From contig OX328106.1 in NCBI GenBank assembly GCA_946811185.2, positions 26,782,426-26,846,425 of the forward strand: DNA of 64,000 bases. Reading direction: 5' to 3'. The notes below the pieces were generated by a model that saw only the letters and a program-made list of their open reading frames with translations, searched no databases and had not been told where the DNA came from. This stretch comes from Hippopus hippopus. Taxonomy: Eukaryota; Mollusca; Bivalvia; Cardiida; Cardiidae. Position numbers and translations under genes: made by a program. Positions 20,417 to 32,560 of the stretch are shown here, piece by piece. The stretch's first letter is position 1. The number at the start of each line of letters is the position of its first letter.

Positions 20417-21300
20417 AATCATTTGACATTGAGGGGCTGTTTGTGTGAACCCCATGAGGCAAAATTGAAAATTTCTTGGGAGCGTTCTACCCGATGCTTC
20501 CTTTCACTTTTGGAAAAAAAAAAGATTTTTAAAATTTTCACAGTCTAAACCTGCATAAAAATCGTAAACCCTCGGCCAAGAGGATTTCTTTTTACCCGGG
20601 ACAATTCCTTTTGAAAAAATCTTTGTACTGGTCCACTAGAGGAATCTACATGTATGCTACATATTGCAGGCCTAAGCCCTATTGCTCAAGACACAACAAT
20701 TCTTAAGATCCGATACATTTCCCCATGGGTCAAAACAGCCTTGAAATTACAGTTCTTTTTTCAGGAAGTAACAGGTTAAATCTTCACACCATGGTCCAAT
20801 ACTCCTAGCTGGAAAGAATCAGTTTAATACCCATCTCTACATCACACTGTCTTCCTGAAAATAGAAAACAACATTCAATTTGACTTCAACTCTTCTTTAG
20901 GACCCTTCAAAAGCCTTTCACAATTATAATTGCCTTTGCAGCCAGTGAAGAAACAAGATCACACTGCGTGTTTACTGCAGACTGACCTGGGATATACACC
21001 AACCACTACTTTCTGTCATAAGCAGATTCACAACTATAGTTACCTTTACAGCTAGTGAAGATCCAAGATCGGACTGCATGTTTACTATAGACTGACCTGG
21101 GATCTCTATTGTCAACTGTGCAGAGACATCCTGTCCAAAGGCAGTTTTGTAATGACAATTAGTTGACTTATTTTACCTGACTGAAAATTTCAATTTTGTT
21201 TTTATTTGCACTTTCAGGTAAATACATTACTAATGTTTACAATGTGAGTATACCTGTATGCACATAAAATCACCTGAAAAGCAAAAGACTAAGATTTATT
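20417..21300. other. mostly unrecognised, with two weak family B arms
   Basis: Eroded family B hairpin arms are near 20950 (AAGATCACACTGCGTGTTTA) and 21065 (CAAGATCGGACTGCATG), in two similar blocks about 116 bp apart. Nothing else was recognised. Confidence 0.4.
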
Positions 21301-21304
21301 TCAA

Positions 21305-21405
21305 GCATATCACAGCAACAGCTGATTCAAGTATGTCCTGGTTTCAACAGTACATGTATTAAGTTAGGGATCTGTAGTGTCTTCCTAAAGGACCTTCCCA
21401 TCAAA
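21305..21405 (-). mobile_element. SINE fragment, reversed
   Basis: CATATCACAGCAACAGCTGA, TAGGGATCTGTAGTGTCTTC and CTAAAGGACCTTCCC match the reversed SINE body. Confidence 0.45.
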
Positions 21406-21914
21406 AAATCTACCCTACATCAAATCTTACATTATATTTTATGATAGTATACCAGTGTGCAAAATATCAAATTCAATACAGTAATATTCTAGTAGATAAT
21501 AAACTGAAACCTGTACTATACCAGAATTGAAGTTCAAAAATGGCCATATTCACTTAATAATTGGTGGATTTTATCATAGATCGAACTCCTGCTTCCTGAC
21601 CTATGACCAATATTTTGTCATTATTTACCTGTGTTTTAAATATCAGTCCCATTCAAATGTGTACAAAGATGAAAAACAGAAACCAATTTCCTCAATGTTT
21701 ACATGATGTCCATGATACACATGTACCTATGGACAGCAGGGATGCTAAATGCCCCCCCCCCCCACTTAAAATGGCACACGTCAAGTATCAAAAGAACTTC
21801 GATTATTCAAAACAAAGTTTGTACATGTACCTCTGTCCGATGTTCATCTCCAACCAGTCACAGATTTGTCCCCTTCTTGTGTTTAACACCACTTTCAGCA
21901 GACTGCCAGTATAA

Positions 21915-22015
21915 CAGTTACATCATGGCAACAGCTAACTTGTTCATCTGTTTTCTGGGTTTTATCAGGCTTAGACTAGGGCTCTGTAGTGTCATTCTTC
22001 CCCAGGATACACCCA
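21915..22015 (-). mobile_element. SINE fragment, reversed
   Basis: TTACATCATGGCAACAGCTA, then AGACTAGGGCTCTGTAGTG and CCCCAGGATACACCC. It carries the tail and body only. Confidence 0.5.
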
Positions 22016-22122
22016 TGAATACCACTGCTGCAAGAACAACCAAAGAAACTCTATATAACAAATCTTAAAATATGTTCACAATGTCACCTTTAAGTAAATA
22101 CGTTATATTTAACAGTAAATAA

Positions 22123-22330
22123 ACCCCCTACCAGACAAGAACTATCATTGACTAAATTGTTCTAACCCAAAGAATTTGTGGCAAATAAATGCTGCTCAAA
22201 TATGGGATTGTTTCTGAAAGAGTGAAAAAAACATTGTAGGAAAAGAAAAAAAAATGCTAGTTATGATGATCATTTTCACCTTTTTCCATATGTTATTATA
22301 CATCTTCCTTCTTTGGGTCTTAAAACAGAG
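22123..22330 (+). repeat. MITE family A, old copy
   Basis: CCCCCTACCAGACAAGAAC, TGCTCAAATATGGGATTG and the eroded hairpin AACATTGTAGGAAAAGAAA are recognisable. Confidence 0.6.
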
Positions 22331-22477
22331 ACCTATTTCATAAATAATAATAAATTTTACTAGACTGGCACAAATTTTAGCTTTATTATGGCAGCATAAC
22401 TTAACAAAACATTATGGAGAAATTTGTGGTCTTCTTTTCTCTACTCAGTAAGTGCATGTGACAAAAATTTATTTGAT

Positions 22478-22680
22478 TTACCCTTCATCAAATAAGTCCA
22501 TGCTTTTGCCAAGGCTTTTGAAAACATTACAGGAAGCAAAATTAGCTTGCATTTCATCCTTTCCCACGAAGTTTTAAGCTCTCTTAATGACAAATTCCAT
22601 TATTTACATCAGAATTTTTCATCCAAAAATATTTTCAATATGGATAAGTTTATAATCATGTTCACTGGAAGAGCAATAAT
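22478..22680 (-). repeat. MITE family A, old reversed copy
   Basis: TTTACCCTTCATCAAATAAG, AAGGCTTTTGAAAACATTAC and TTTTCAATATGGATAAG persist; the hairpin tip is gone. Confidence 0.55.
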
Positions 22681-22854
22681 TTCCGACCATCTATAGGACT
22701 CAGCTGACATGATGATTATGTGTACATTTGGGGACATTTTGACTGTAACCTTCATTTGTTTACGTTAAGTACATCAATTGCCATATGAGATCTATTGACC
22801 CTGACTTTGAAATGCTGAAATATCATTATTAAGTCAACAATAGGTCGAAGAACG

Positions 22855-25800
22855 TACATGCCGGAATCACAGGGATCAGGTCTTTTTGTCCCTTGGCATG
22901 TTTGCCTGGGCTTGTTTGTCCAGGCTTGTTCATCCCAGCTGAACTCAACCCAGTAAAGATGGGTATATTGAGGTTCCCTCAAAACCAGGTTTGTCAATCT
23001 TCAATAATACTGATGCAAATCAAGAAAGTTCACATTGTTTTCATTAGTGTTATTATATATTTACAATATCTTTTTTACAAGAGACTGCATTTGTATTGTT
23101 CAATAGAACAAATAACTTGTACAATTAACATAGTTGAGACAATAATGGAGAAAAAAGATTTTTAATCTCATGAAGAATTGTCGTGGAAAATGTGAAAACG
23201 TGCTGGTAATGCTATCATTTTAGTACAACATAGGGCTAGCAGTTGACTATCAGTTTGTAATGTATTTTTACCTGCTAATCAAAGGTATTGATTATAAATT
23301 TTCTATCACTATTTTTGACAGGTGTGCAAAGGTGTTAACAGCAGATAATATTCCAAAGTATGTAATCAACGCAAGTCTTAATTTATGAGAATAGTTTGTC
23401 TTTCTTTCTTTTTGAGTGAGCCAGTTTTGATTTAAAACAAATATTATCAATCCAAAATTATAAAGAACCATAGAGATACGAGATAAAGTTTCAAATGGAT
23501 TTTGATGGTACATCATGTTTTGGCACTGTTAGCTACAGACATGGATTCTAACTGTTGGAAGTGATGGCACCATTTGGCACAGTTCAGTCCTTTTTTCCCC
23601 AATTGAGAACTTTGATGATCTTAGATCACAGTTTTGAGAAGTAACTAACAATGGCAAAGAATGCGGGACTGTATGCTTGTTACAAATTGTGGACTTTAGA
23701 AATATCAGAGATGCAAAATCATTGATAAAACAGACTGATTAATAACTTGAATAAATCACTCTTAAGTGTATGATATTCCTACATTTTTTAACTTATTTTT
23801 ATACCCAAAACAGTTTAGTAAAAATGTCCCAGACCAAAACACCTAAGTGGGGTAACAATGTACCCAAGTAGAGTCAAAATGTACCCGATGTGAAGTCAAA
23901 ATATACCTGTGATTTTAACTGTGTTTTTATCTTTGATGTTTGTAAATAAACAGTCATGTTGTAAAATGTGAGTAGAAATTCTTGTCATCATCATTTTCAA
24001 GTTGGTGATTTCTAAATGTTGCTGTAATGGTACCTGTACACTATTTTTATATATGACTGAAATTTATCGTAAAACATCACATATAATGACATTGTACCAA
24101 CATATGTCATCCATGATTTTTTACAACAATCCATGATTATTAACAACTAAATTCAGTTACTAAGATTAAATTCAGTAAATGATCTGCTGGAAACATTTTC
24201 TCATATTCTGTTTTTCAACAATGTTTTCTACCCTTTCAAAGTTCTTGAAAGCAACATTCTGCAAATGCCTGCATTATGGACAAGTCTAAAACGTGGTTGT
24301 CTGCCAGAGACAGCTGTATTTTAGTAAATAATGGTCAAATAACCATTAAGTATCTTTTCTTCTTGTTTCAGAAAAAAGTGGAAAGTATTGTTTGAAAAAG
24401 AACCAAAAGATAATAACCATGTAACATTTTATCCTTACATAAGTATTTTTTTTTTTTGTAATGTAAATAAAATTGCTTGATAGCAATATACAAAATTACT
24501 TGTTTGTAGCAACTGATTAGGCCTGATTGAGTTAAAACAGTGTACGAAATCAGGGCTTCCCCTGCAAAAGTTTTTACGTGCGCAATCAAATTTGCCAACT
24601 CATAAAAATTAGGGGGGCAGTAGGAGCCAACTGAGGTAGCCACAAAGTATAATAGACACTTCAGTTTATTGGCTCATGTTATAGCTACTTACTAAATCCA
24701 TTGCTCAGTAATACTGTACATGCCTATTTATTTTCTGTTTCCCCCAAGGTCTTTCAAGGTTGTGAGCTGCAGGGACTTAATTGTATTTGTACAGTAATAC
24801 ACCGCTGTAATTCTAGAACTACAAACCTGTCAGAATTCATTGAATTTTAAGGAAAATTAAAGAAGAAATTTTGGATTGTCTGGTAAAGGGTTAATGTATC
24901 ATTCCTTTTTATCTTTTGAAAAATTTTAAGGTCACATCTGTTAAAGGTCCTTTTATTCTAGTCTTTTCCCTCTGTATGAATGTCCTATTCCTTCTCCGGA
25001 CACTTATTCCAGTGCTATCACTGAAGGACCAGTTTGGCCTACTTAATCTTCATTTCATAAAATCACCCAAGTTCTTTCCTCATTATTGGACAGAGAATTT
25101 AGCACCTACTTATTGTTTTATACAAAATTTAATATTTGTGTAAACTCACTGCTTAAAGTAATTATCAAAGCTATAAAGAGAGTCTGAATTGCTTCTGATC
25201 CAATGACTGCAAACTGGCATTTTGTTGTATCATGGGTTTTTCACATACCTTCCAACCAACAACTGCAAACTGGCATTTTGTTGTATCATGGGTTTTTCAC
25301 ATACCTTCCAACAATCTAGTTATATGTTAGTTAATTTTTGGAAAGATATTTCTACATAATTTTATTTAAATCATTATGGGTAGCAGGTAACTTAAAAATC
25401 TGTCATTTTATACTAGATATGCAGATTTACATCATTATCTTTTTTTTTTTTTTGTTACTCATGTCACCAAATACACATCAAATGATGCTATTCATAGATT
25501 GGTGACAAGATGCACACCATATATTGCTAAATCAAGGTGTGCAAGGTGTGGTTTTAGAAATAATGGGTGGAAACTAAATCTCGTATCTGATTACTGATTT
25601 TTTCACAGTAGATATTGTGAAAATTGTGTGTGCACATCAAGGCATGGCAAAATTGACATTTGACTTGCATTGTATGGTGTGTATGCATGTATGGTGTGTA
25701 ACTACACAAAACCTGTTAATGACCATCGGCTTGATTAGGTGTGCCCTGCATAATTGTTAGGTATCAGTTTCACAAGTGATTAGGGTTGAAAACAGGTTTC

Positions 25801-26145
25801 AAAGTATAAATAATACATTGTACATTGATTTTGAACTTAAACTATTTTCCTTACCATTATCTCTCTCCAACATTTTACTATTCTTTAAAATTGTACAAGA
25901 AATTCTTATTTTTGGTTCATTTAGACCTCTTTTGGGTACATTTTGACTTTTTATTGTAGGTTTGGGTACGTTTTGACCGCATCCCCTCATAATTAATTTC
26001 GGTTGATACAGAAGCGTGAAATAATGTTGGACGAGCAAGCCCATCGTGTCCATGTGATCATGTCCAGGGAGGAACTGATTTTCGGGACGAACAAGCCCGG
26101 AACCGAATTTTAAAAAATGGGTGAGGGAGGGACGTTTGTCCATTT
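22855..26145. other. possible large composite element with inverted short motifs
   Basis: Near the left edge, GGGCTTGTTTGTCC-like words repeat (22880-22945); near the right edge their inverses occur (GACGAGCAAGCCC, GGGACGAACAAGCCC; 26028-26100). Inside, GTCAAAATGTACCC words at 23820-23910 face GGGTACATTTTGAC words at 25935-25975. The interior holds fragments of family A (24185-24310 and 24865-24892) and no coding exon I recognise. A related word, GGGACGAACAAGCC, is at 40557-40570. This may be two nested elements with motif-array ends; the boundaries are uncertain. Confidence 0.3.
25206..25313 (+). repeat. tandem duplication of 56 bp
   Basis: ACTGCAAACTGGCATTTTGT starts at 25206 and again at 25262; the two units are identical over almost their whole length, up to CATACCTTCCAAC. 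Confidence 0.9.
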
Positions 26146-26149
26146 CTCT

Positions 26150-27755
26150 TTCGAATTTCCTTTGTTGGTTGTCATCTTTAATTCACTAACGATTCATTAA
26201 AAGGGTTTGCATACCTCTCCGACTGTCTCTATTTGATCTTGTAGATCTGTTTTATTTTAAAAACGCAAAAATTGTTTACGGGAAGATGACGCACGTGCAG
26301 ATGAGGTCGTTTCCGCCAGCCTGTTTCCGTTTCAGTGGTGCTCGCTTTTAAAATGAAACCGTTTCGTCCGTGGACTTGTTCGCACTTACTTGTTTGTCCC
26401 AACGTTCTTTTGAACAGTAGAGCTCTATTAAAAAATTACATTTTTGTCAGCCTCCTACTAGCTCGTCAAACCTCATAAATATTGAACACTTGGAATGGAT
26501 ATGTTTGATAAATTTTAGATTCTAGATGAATTCTAGACCCTTCTTTGTTTCACTCGTGTAATTAATGGGACGTTTATTGTTTTAATCAAAATTTTAAGCC
26601 GATTTGCAACGTTTTGGGTCTTTGTTGTCTCGCCATGCAAAAATACTTTGGCATTTTCTTATATCTTTGTAAATATTGGGCTTATTGTTAACTACCAAAA
26701 GGGGAATTCATATTGATCAATAGAGCAGGTAAACCTCAACATGAGCGGCGCTCTGTGAAAAAGGTGACTAACAGTCATTCCAGAATTTTGGGTGCCTATT
26801 ACATTAAAAAAATGTTGAAAAAATGATTATCAGAATGAAAAATAAACGTCAACAGTAAATAAAACATTTCAGGAATCTAACTTGATTTTCTCTTTTTTTT
26901 TCATTTCAACTACGTTCGGTCATTGAGATACTTCACTATTCAATTGAGGAACCTAATTTCAAAGTAACGAAAGTTAAATGTGTAAGATCATCAATTTGAT
27001 AACTTATCTTTGATTCCATGGAAATTCTATTGAAACTGAGGTGTTTATACATTTTGCTTTATCTTTTCAGACAAAAACCTCTAAAAATAGCAAACGTCTG
27101 TGAAAACGGGTGCTAATGAAAGTTACCTTTTCTGTTTATCAAATGGTCTATATGAATCAATTCAAGACTGCGTTTCTCTTTTAAGAAAGCATGATATTAT
27201 TAGGGGGCTTTAATTGCTTTTTCAAGAAATCACAGTGTAGGAGGACCGTTCGATAAATTCGTGGAATTTAGTTGATAAAACCACGTTTCTTGATATTTAA
27301 GCTAAGATTGCCTATATAATAGTATGAACATATCATAGACTTGATATAAGAGAAAATACCACAGTACATCGTATCCTTACACAGGATGTATGAACGTCTA
27401 AAGTGAGCACGCGCTGGGTGCCCGAGGGAATTATGTAAAAAAAAGTATGCCGATCTCATGATTCGTAATGACGTAGACATTTTTTTTTTTCACATCCAAA
27501 GCTCTACAATGTACGTTTACATGTGTTTTGCAATTCTCCACTGAAAATGTATTTCTTTATGAATTTGTATGAAATTTGTACGATGTTTCGGATATACATT
27601 GTTTAATATGTATGCAAAATATGGTCTTAAGTGGTATCCTTATTTTGTTTTTACAACAAATTCAACGATTTTATAGAACGGTCTCGTATAATCTCTTTCA
27701 GGAATAACACAAAACCGCGCGTCAGCTACAGATGAATTGGCATTGTAAAAATGAT
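26150..27755. other. gene-free stretch
   Basis: No recognised exon, repeat family or RNA gene. Short ORFs here have no domain. Confidence 0.45.
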
Positions 27756-27761
27756 CAAATA

Positions 27762-29045
27762 CGACGACTGATTAATAGGTTGTGAGCCTCATACGTAAAG
27801 GTTTGACTTTTTTGCGGACATATTGCATTATATTTCAACATAATTGCCTTCAGTAGCAATGTTTAAGGGCCGCAATGCCACTTACAAACAAACAAGTTAA
27901 TTTTTGATCGTCCAGAAAGTCCCACACTGCAAGTACGACGTCATCACCAGATTGAAAGTGGGTACTGTAAAACGCTTTTTTTCAATTCTAGAAATATATG
28001 AAAGTGCAAGATCAGGCGAATAAGGCACACGCTCAATCAATTTAAAGCCACAATCGTTAATGGCAGCCATGGCAATGACAGACTCGTGAACAGAGGCATT
28101 GTCCTGATGGAATAACACACATTTTATTGGGGTTTCCGTGGCGCTCGAGTTTCATATTTTCTTTGAACTGCCTATGAAGTGATGCATAATGTGAGTTATT
28201 GATTGTATGTCCCTTTTACATGTAATCTAGCATCAGAATACCATCGGCATCCCAGAAAACCGAGATCATAACCTTCGAGCTGATGGGACAGTTTTTGCCT
28301 TCTTTTGCAGGGGTTAAATAGTCTGCTTACATTGTTTAGACTGTAACAGTTGTTTGGCCCTGGGGTGAAATGATGGACCCACGTTTCAGAAATAGTCACA
28401 AGCCTCTGCATAAAGTTAGCAGGACCTGCCGCGAAAGGTTCAGATTAGCACGCGACAAAATCCGCCTGGTGTGTTTCTAATCAATTGTCAAAAGCCTTGG
28501 TACCGAACAGATTGACAGCTTACTCACTGCATCATCTGTAAAATCCATAATCTTGAGTGGAATTTACTCTTTCCTGTGAAATTTCAACTGCACTAGCTAT
28601 ATATCTCTCTGTTACTCGCCTGTCAGCCATAACAATATCATGAACTTTATTGATCATTTCTTGGGTTATAACAGTGACAGGCCTTCTAGGATGGGCGTCA
28701 TCCTTAAATCGCTGCCTGCCACGCTTAATTTCCGCCACCCATCTTTTCACTTTAGCGTATGAAGGGGCACAATGCTCTAGTGTGGCAACTATATCAGTAT
28801 AGATATCTTTAGGTGCTAGACCTTGCTTATGCAAATTTTTAATCGCTGCTGTCAGCGAATTGTCCATTTTGCAAAAATCAGTTGCCTAGTTTACTTTAGA
28901 CCGCTACCTCTTCGACATAAACCGACCAAATGACACAAGTCTTCGGGTGCACAGCCTTAAATAGTCAGGGAAAAGTAGGGCTAAAACAAGACATCCCTGC
29001 TTAACCCTTTCAGTACAAGACTCACAACTTATCAATCAACCCTCG
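27762..29045 (-). mobile_element. second mariner transposon, full length, old
   Basis: Terminal inverted repeats of about 33 bp are visible: the left end is CGACGACTGATTAATAGGTT at 27762, and the right end read inward from 29045 is CGAGGGTTGATTGATAAGTT. Both continue into GTGAG. A TA precedes the left end (27760-27761); the right flank is TG. The CGAGGGTTG start and GATA step resemble the ends of the mariner at 11-1346, so the two are related families. The length of 1284 bp is normal. The internal gene is heavily decayed. Confidence 0.85.
27825..28867 (-). pseudogene. mariner transposase remnant, several frameshifts and stops
   Basis: The N-terminus is intact for about 105 codons (28867-28532): MDNSLTAAIKNLHKQG, SYAKVKRWVAEIKRG, RRPVTVITQEMINKVHDIV and DRRVTERYIASAVEISQERV, the double helix-turn-helix and linker of mariner transposases. 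Later pieces in other frames are RLVTISETWVHHFTPG (28411 region; the usual GDE is ISE, so the first catalytic Asp is lost), DADGILMLDYM and KGHTINNSHYASL, FHQDNASVHESVIAMAAIND (second Asp kept), VPYSPDLALSY (third Asp lost) and finally TEGNYVEI near 27830, matching the family's C-terminal GDYVE. It cannot make active enzyme. Confidence 0.9.
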
Positions 29046-29356
29046 TGAACCTTCATGAAATAACTGAAGTTAACATAATATGTGCTGTTAAAATTCTACT
29101 AAAATGAATCCATGAACACCATGAATACTTTCTTTTAGACCAACAATGACAACAGTACAGCTTATTATCAACTGTGCCACAAGTAGAGGTCCCGTGCCTA
29201 AAGAGTTTATCGACATGTTCAGCTTTTCGACATTGTGTGAAATGTTGGCCACTGAAAATCTTATATTATATATTAAAGTCATACATACAGTATATTTACA
29301 GGTTTTTTTTTTCCTTCTTTCTTTTTTGTCAGTTTATGCAGGCATACGAAACATTT

Positions 29357-29566
29357 TTAACCATTATCTGCTAAATAAGTTAAATGAAACTTTTTAAACC
29401 GACAGTAAAACACGAATATTGCTATTTCAAACTTACTTTTTGAGAAAAATATCTCCATATCGGATAGAGTAGATCCAAGATCAGACTGCACGTTCTGTGC
29501 AGTTTGATCTTGGTCTACGTTGTCCGCAAAAGGTCAGTGAGTCGCGCTTAGCAGCCTAAGGGTTAA
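29357..29566 (-). repeat. MITE family B, complete, reversed
   Basis: TTAACCATTATCTGCTAAAT to TTAGCAGCCTAAGGGTTAA, with TTAA at both ends. Hairpin at 29467-29524. Length 210 bp. Confidence 0.93.
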
Positions 29567-29569
29567 AAG

Positions 29570-30425
29570 TGTTTTCAACGACAGCATTACTGATGACTTC
29601 TAAGTAACCTGAAATATATTGAGTAATTATACAAACGGTCTTACTGCATCAACAAAGACAAAATACACCAACCGGATACCGCTGGAGAAGACTTTTTTTG
29701 AAACTTGATGGGTTTTTAATGGGAGTATAAATAAAAGATACAAATTCTTAATTTTAAGTAAAAAAAAAAAAAAGGAATCATATCTTGACTATGCAGGGCT
29801 TATGTACGCATCCCTTATCTTGCCATCAACTTTCCTAACTGAACACCAGAATAATCTTTTTCCCAAATGAACACCAGAACTAGAAATTATGTTCCCTAAT
29901 GTCTATCTTTTGAATAAAATAATTCCAGTAAAAAGTAGCTTCAGTTGAGTAAATAAGTCGACAGAGAAAACAGGAATGTAACGATCAGAGACCAGAGCAA
30001 TTAATCCTAAATTAGGTTTGTCATAGATTTTTTAAGCAATATCCCTTTAAACAGGCTATACCTTGCTGAATTAACTTATCACCCTTTTGATGAATTTTGG
30101 CGAGGTTGCTATGGAGGTAATTGTAAATAAAAAAAGTTTTCTTAAATTTTTGATCGACTATAAACAGCTACATTTCTACTGCTATTAAAATGTTCTCTAT
30201 ATTAATCTCAAGATATATATTTTGATGTAAAATTCACGTTGCTTTATATTCATTAAGTTTCAAAATGTAAACCCACAAAAGATCAAAAAGTAAACTTTGA
30301 AATAGATGCAAGTCAACGGGCATTCAGGATTTGATGAAATATTTATGGCCACTGACTGTTGTACAAAAATTTCGATACAATGACAGCAAAACTGATGAAA
30401 GGTGGTCGCGAAACAAATTTCCCTC
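29570..30425. other. gene-free stretch
   Basis: Only an A run at 29760-29773 and AT-rich DNA were seen. Confidence 0.45.
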
Positions 30426-30432
30426 AAAATAT

Positions 30433-30704
30433 ATATGAGCCATGCTCTGTGAAAAGGGGGCTTAATGCATCTGCGAAAAGTATCGACCCAGGTCAGCCTG
30501 CGCAGTCCGCGCAGGCTGACCTGGGCCGAAACTTTTCGCTAGTGGTCAATTTTCGGTATGTCCAAGGACCAGTATACCTCATGATTAAGTCGTTTTTTAA
30601 AAAAAGTGGACATTATGGATCCATAAGTATGTGATGACTTGCTTGGTATCATGAATCACGGAGATGCATTAAGCCCCCTTTTGCCAGAGCATGGTTCATA
30701 TATA
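30433..30704 (+). repeat. MITE family C, reference copy
   Basis: Inverted ends ATATGAGCCATGCTCTG and CCAGAGCATGGTTCATAT extend inward through the GGGGGCTTAATGCATCT step. The 58-base hairpin at 30479-30536 has GTATCGACCCAGGTCAGCCT paired with its inverse around GCGCAGTCCGCGC. To its right are TTCGGTATGTCCAAGGACCA and GTGATGACTTGCTTGGTAT. No protein is encoded. The superfamily is not clear; a TA-type target is possible because copies are embedded in TATA-rich DNA. Confidence 0.93.
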
Positions 30705-30730
30705 CCAACAGAACGGGCGGGCAGATACAT

Positions 30731-30997
30731 ATCAGCTATGCTCTGGCAAAAGGGAGCATAATGCACCCCCGTGATGCATTATACCTAGCAGGTCATCACA
30801 TAGCTTTGGATCCATAACGTACATTTTGTTTCAAAACTGACTGAACCATGAGGTGCAATAGCTTTTGACTTGCAGAAAATTGATCAATAGCAAAAAGTTT
30901 CCGCCAAGGTCAGTCCGCCGAGACTGCGCAGGCTGACCTGGATCGATACTTTTTGCAGATGCATTAAGCCCCCTTTTTTACAGAGCATGGCTCATAT
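30731..30997 (-). repeat. MITE family C copy, reversed
   Basis: TCAGCTATGCTCTGGCAAAA to CAGAGCATGGCTCATAT; core hairpin mismatched at GTCAGTCCGCCGAGACTG. It forms a back-to-back pair with the copy 27 bp away. Confidence 0.9.
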
Positions 30998-30999
30998 GG

Positions 31000-32085
31000 A
31001 ATACAGTAAATGTAGTAATTTTCCTTCTGCTTGTACTTGCTTCGAGTAACGTGTGAAATTTATTTGATATCTCGCGGGACCGATGTTCAAACGAGGTGTC
31101 AAAGTTTTCATACTGATTGAGAAGCAAATGCAAGCACTAACGTAAAAGAACAGTAACTCGGCAGGCACATTAACTCGTCACTTTTTGTTTTTGTTATATC
31201 TCCTTCGATGGGGTCACCTGAAAGTTTACCGGCACACATCTTTTTAAAGGTACACAAATTCTCCCTTGTCTTGTTTGGATAACATACACATCCATTGCTT
31301 TGTGTTAGACTTTTTAGCCGCTGAAAAAGCCACTAAAATTCACGCCACTGGATCAGCTTGGGCGACGACAAGTTTCTGTTTCAGCTGTCTCGGGCGAACG
31401 CTCGCAGTAAAGTTTACAGGCACATGAGTGATGTCAGAAACACGTGTTGATGTTCTAGAATATTCATTCTTACACGATTTACATCCCTTTGATAAGATAG
31501 AACCTTTGAAAGCAATGAAATGAAGCTGTAATAAAAATGACGAGTTAGAACCCAATCGACGACTTAGTGTTCCCCTATTTTAGTTAGACATTTCGAATGA
31601 TATTTTACCCACTGACATAGAAATATACCTTAATAAGCGTATTTTCCGTAACCTAATGTAAACCAAATATATATTTTAATAGCAATTATGTCTATTTAGA
31701 AAGATTTTAGAGGGCACAAGGCCGAATTGGCAACGGATCATGCATTATTGCTTATTTTAATCAGAATCAGTTTCCTTTTTCAGTATACTGTAATCTGGCG
31801 AAATAGTGTCATATTTTATTGGTAAAATGGTATAAACAACAGTTATATTACACTAAATAATGATTTGAAATGTCAATTTTAACATTTTTTTTTTTTTTGC
31901 ATATCGAACCTAATTTCGAGCTACAATGTTCAATAAACAGCTACAGATTTTACATCAAAGTTTCAGTTCAAAGAGTTTCATCTATATAGTTGAAGAAATA
32001 TTTCTACGTTAAATTTCGATCTACTGTCCTAGATTATAATACCTGCCTATTCAGTCAAATATTCATTTCAGTCTTTTTTTTAAAA
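31000..32085. other. gene-free stretch
   Basis: A minus-strand ORF of 71 codons at 31340-31555 has no recognisable domain. A T run stands at 31887-31900. Confidence 0.4.
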
Positions 32086-32089
32086 TGCA

Positions 32090-32560
32090 GTCATGTCTAA
32101 ACAAGATCTATCGAGCCAAGAGGATCAGCCAAAGCCAAAACATGCAGCTTGAAAATGGTCGATAGAAAACATGACTGCTGTGTATAAGGCTCTTAAGTCT
32201 GTATCATTGTCACTAAAATAAAGTAAAGCAAGAGAAACTGAAGATAAAGAATGAAAAAATGTAAATCAAGACCAAGAGTAGTAGCTAAATGTATAATTCA
32301 CAAATAGAAGATATTGAAGACAATAAAAATGACACTCTAACAGAAGCACAAGAATCTGTGAAAACCCTACATTTACTGCTAAGTAAAGAGAAGATAATTA
32401 TGCTCTACTTGAAAAGGAAGGGAAAGCTAAAGGGTAAAAAAGACACCGAGACATAAACTTAAGCCAACAAAGAACTAAAGGTGTAAAAGGTAACACTTGA
32501 AAATGATATCAGAAAAAAATGCAAAAATTGAATCATTTGATATTGAATAGATCTATATCT
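32090..32560 (+). pseudogene. decayed coding region, coiled-coil-like, unidentified
   Basis: A T-rich tract ending in ATGCAG precedes a readable frame with MSKQDLSSQEDQPKPKHAA, a stop, KWSIENMTAVYKALKSVSLS, further stops, then DTLTEAQESVKTLHLLLSKE and KEGKAK in shifting frames. Composition is rich in K, E, Q and S with a heptad-like leucine pattern, unlike the flanking AT-rich DNA. I do not recognise a family; a transposon ORF1 or a host coiled-coil protein are both possible. Confidence 0.3.

Noticed and set aside
20241..20462. A recurring peptide (LPNDKISDWSKLK, FADDK, ENIVGKGENAGYQHF, FPQCF) in many ORFs across the window looks like a conserved gene family.
   Set aside because: It is one reading frame of the family A MITE. 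Copies lack a common start and stop, the peptide crosses the palindrome, and frames drift freely with indels.
13000..20500. Regularly spaced hairpins reminiscent of a CRISPR array.
   Set aside because: Units are 220-250 bp MITEs in both orientations with irregular spacing and TTAA ends, in a eukaryotic genome.
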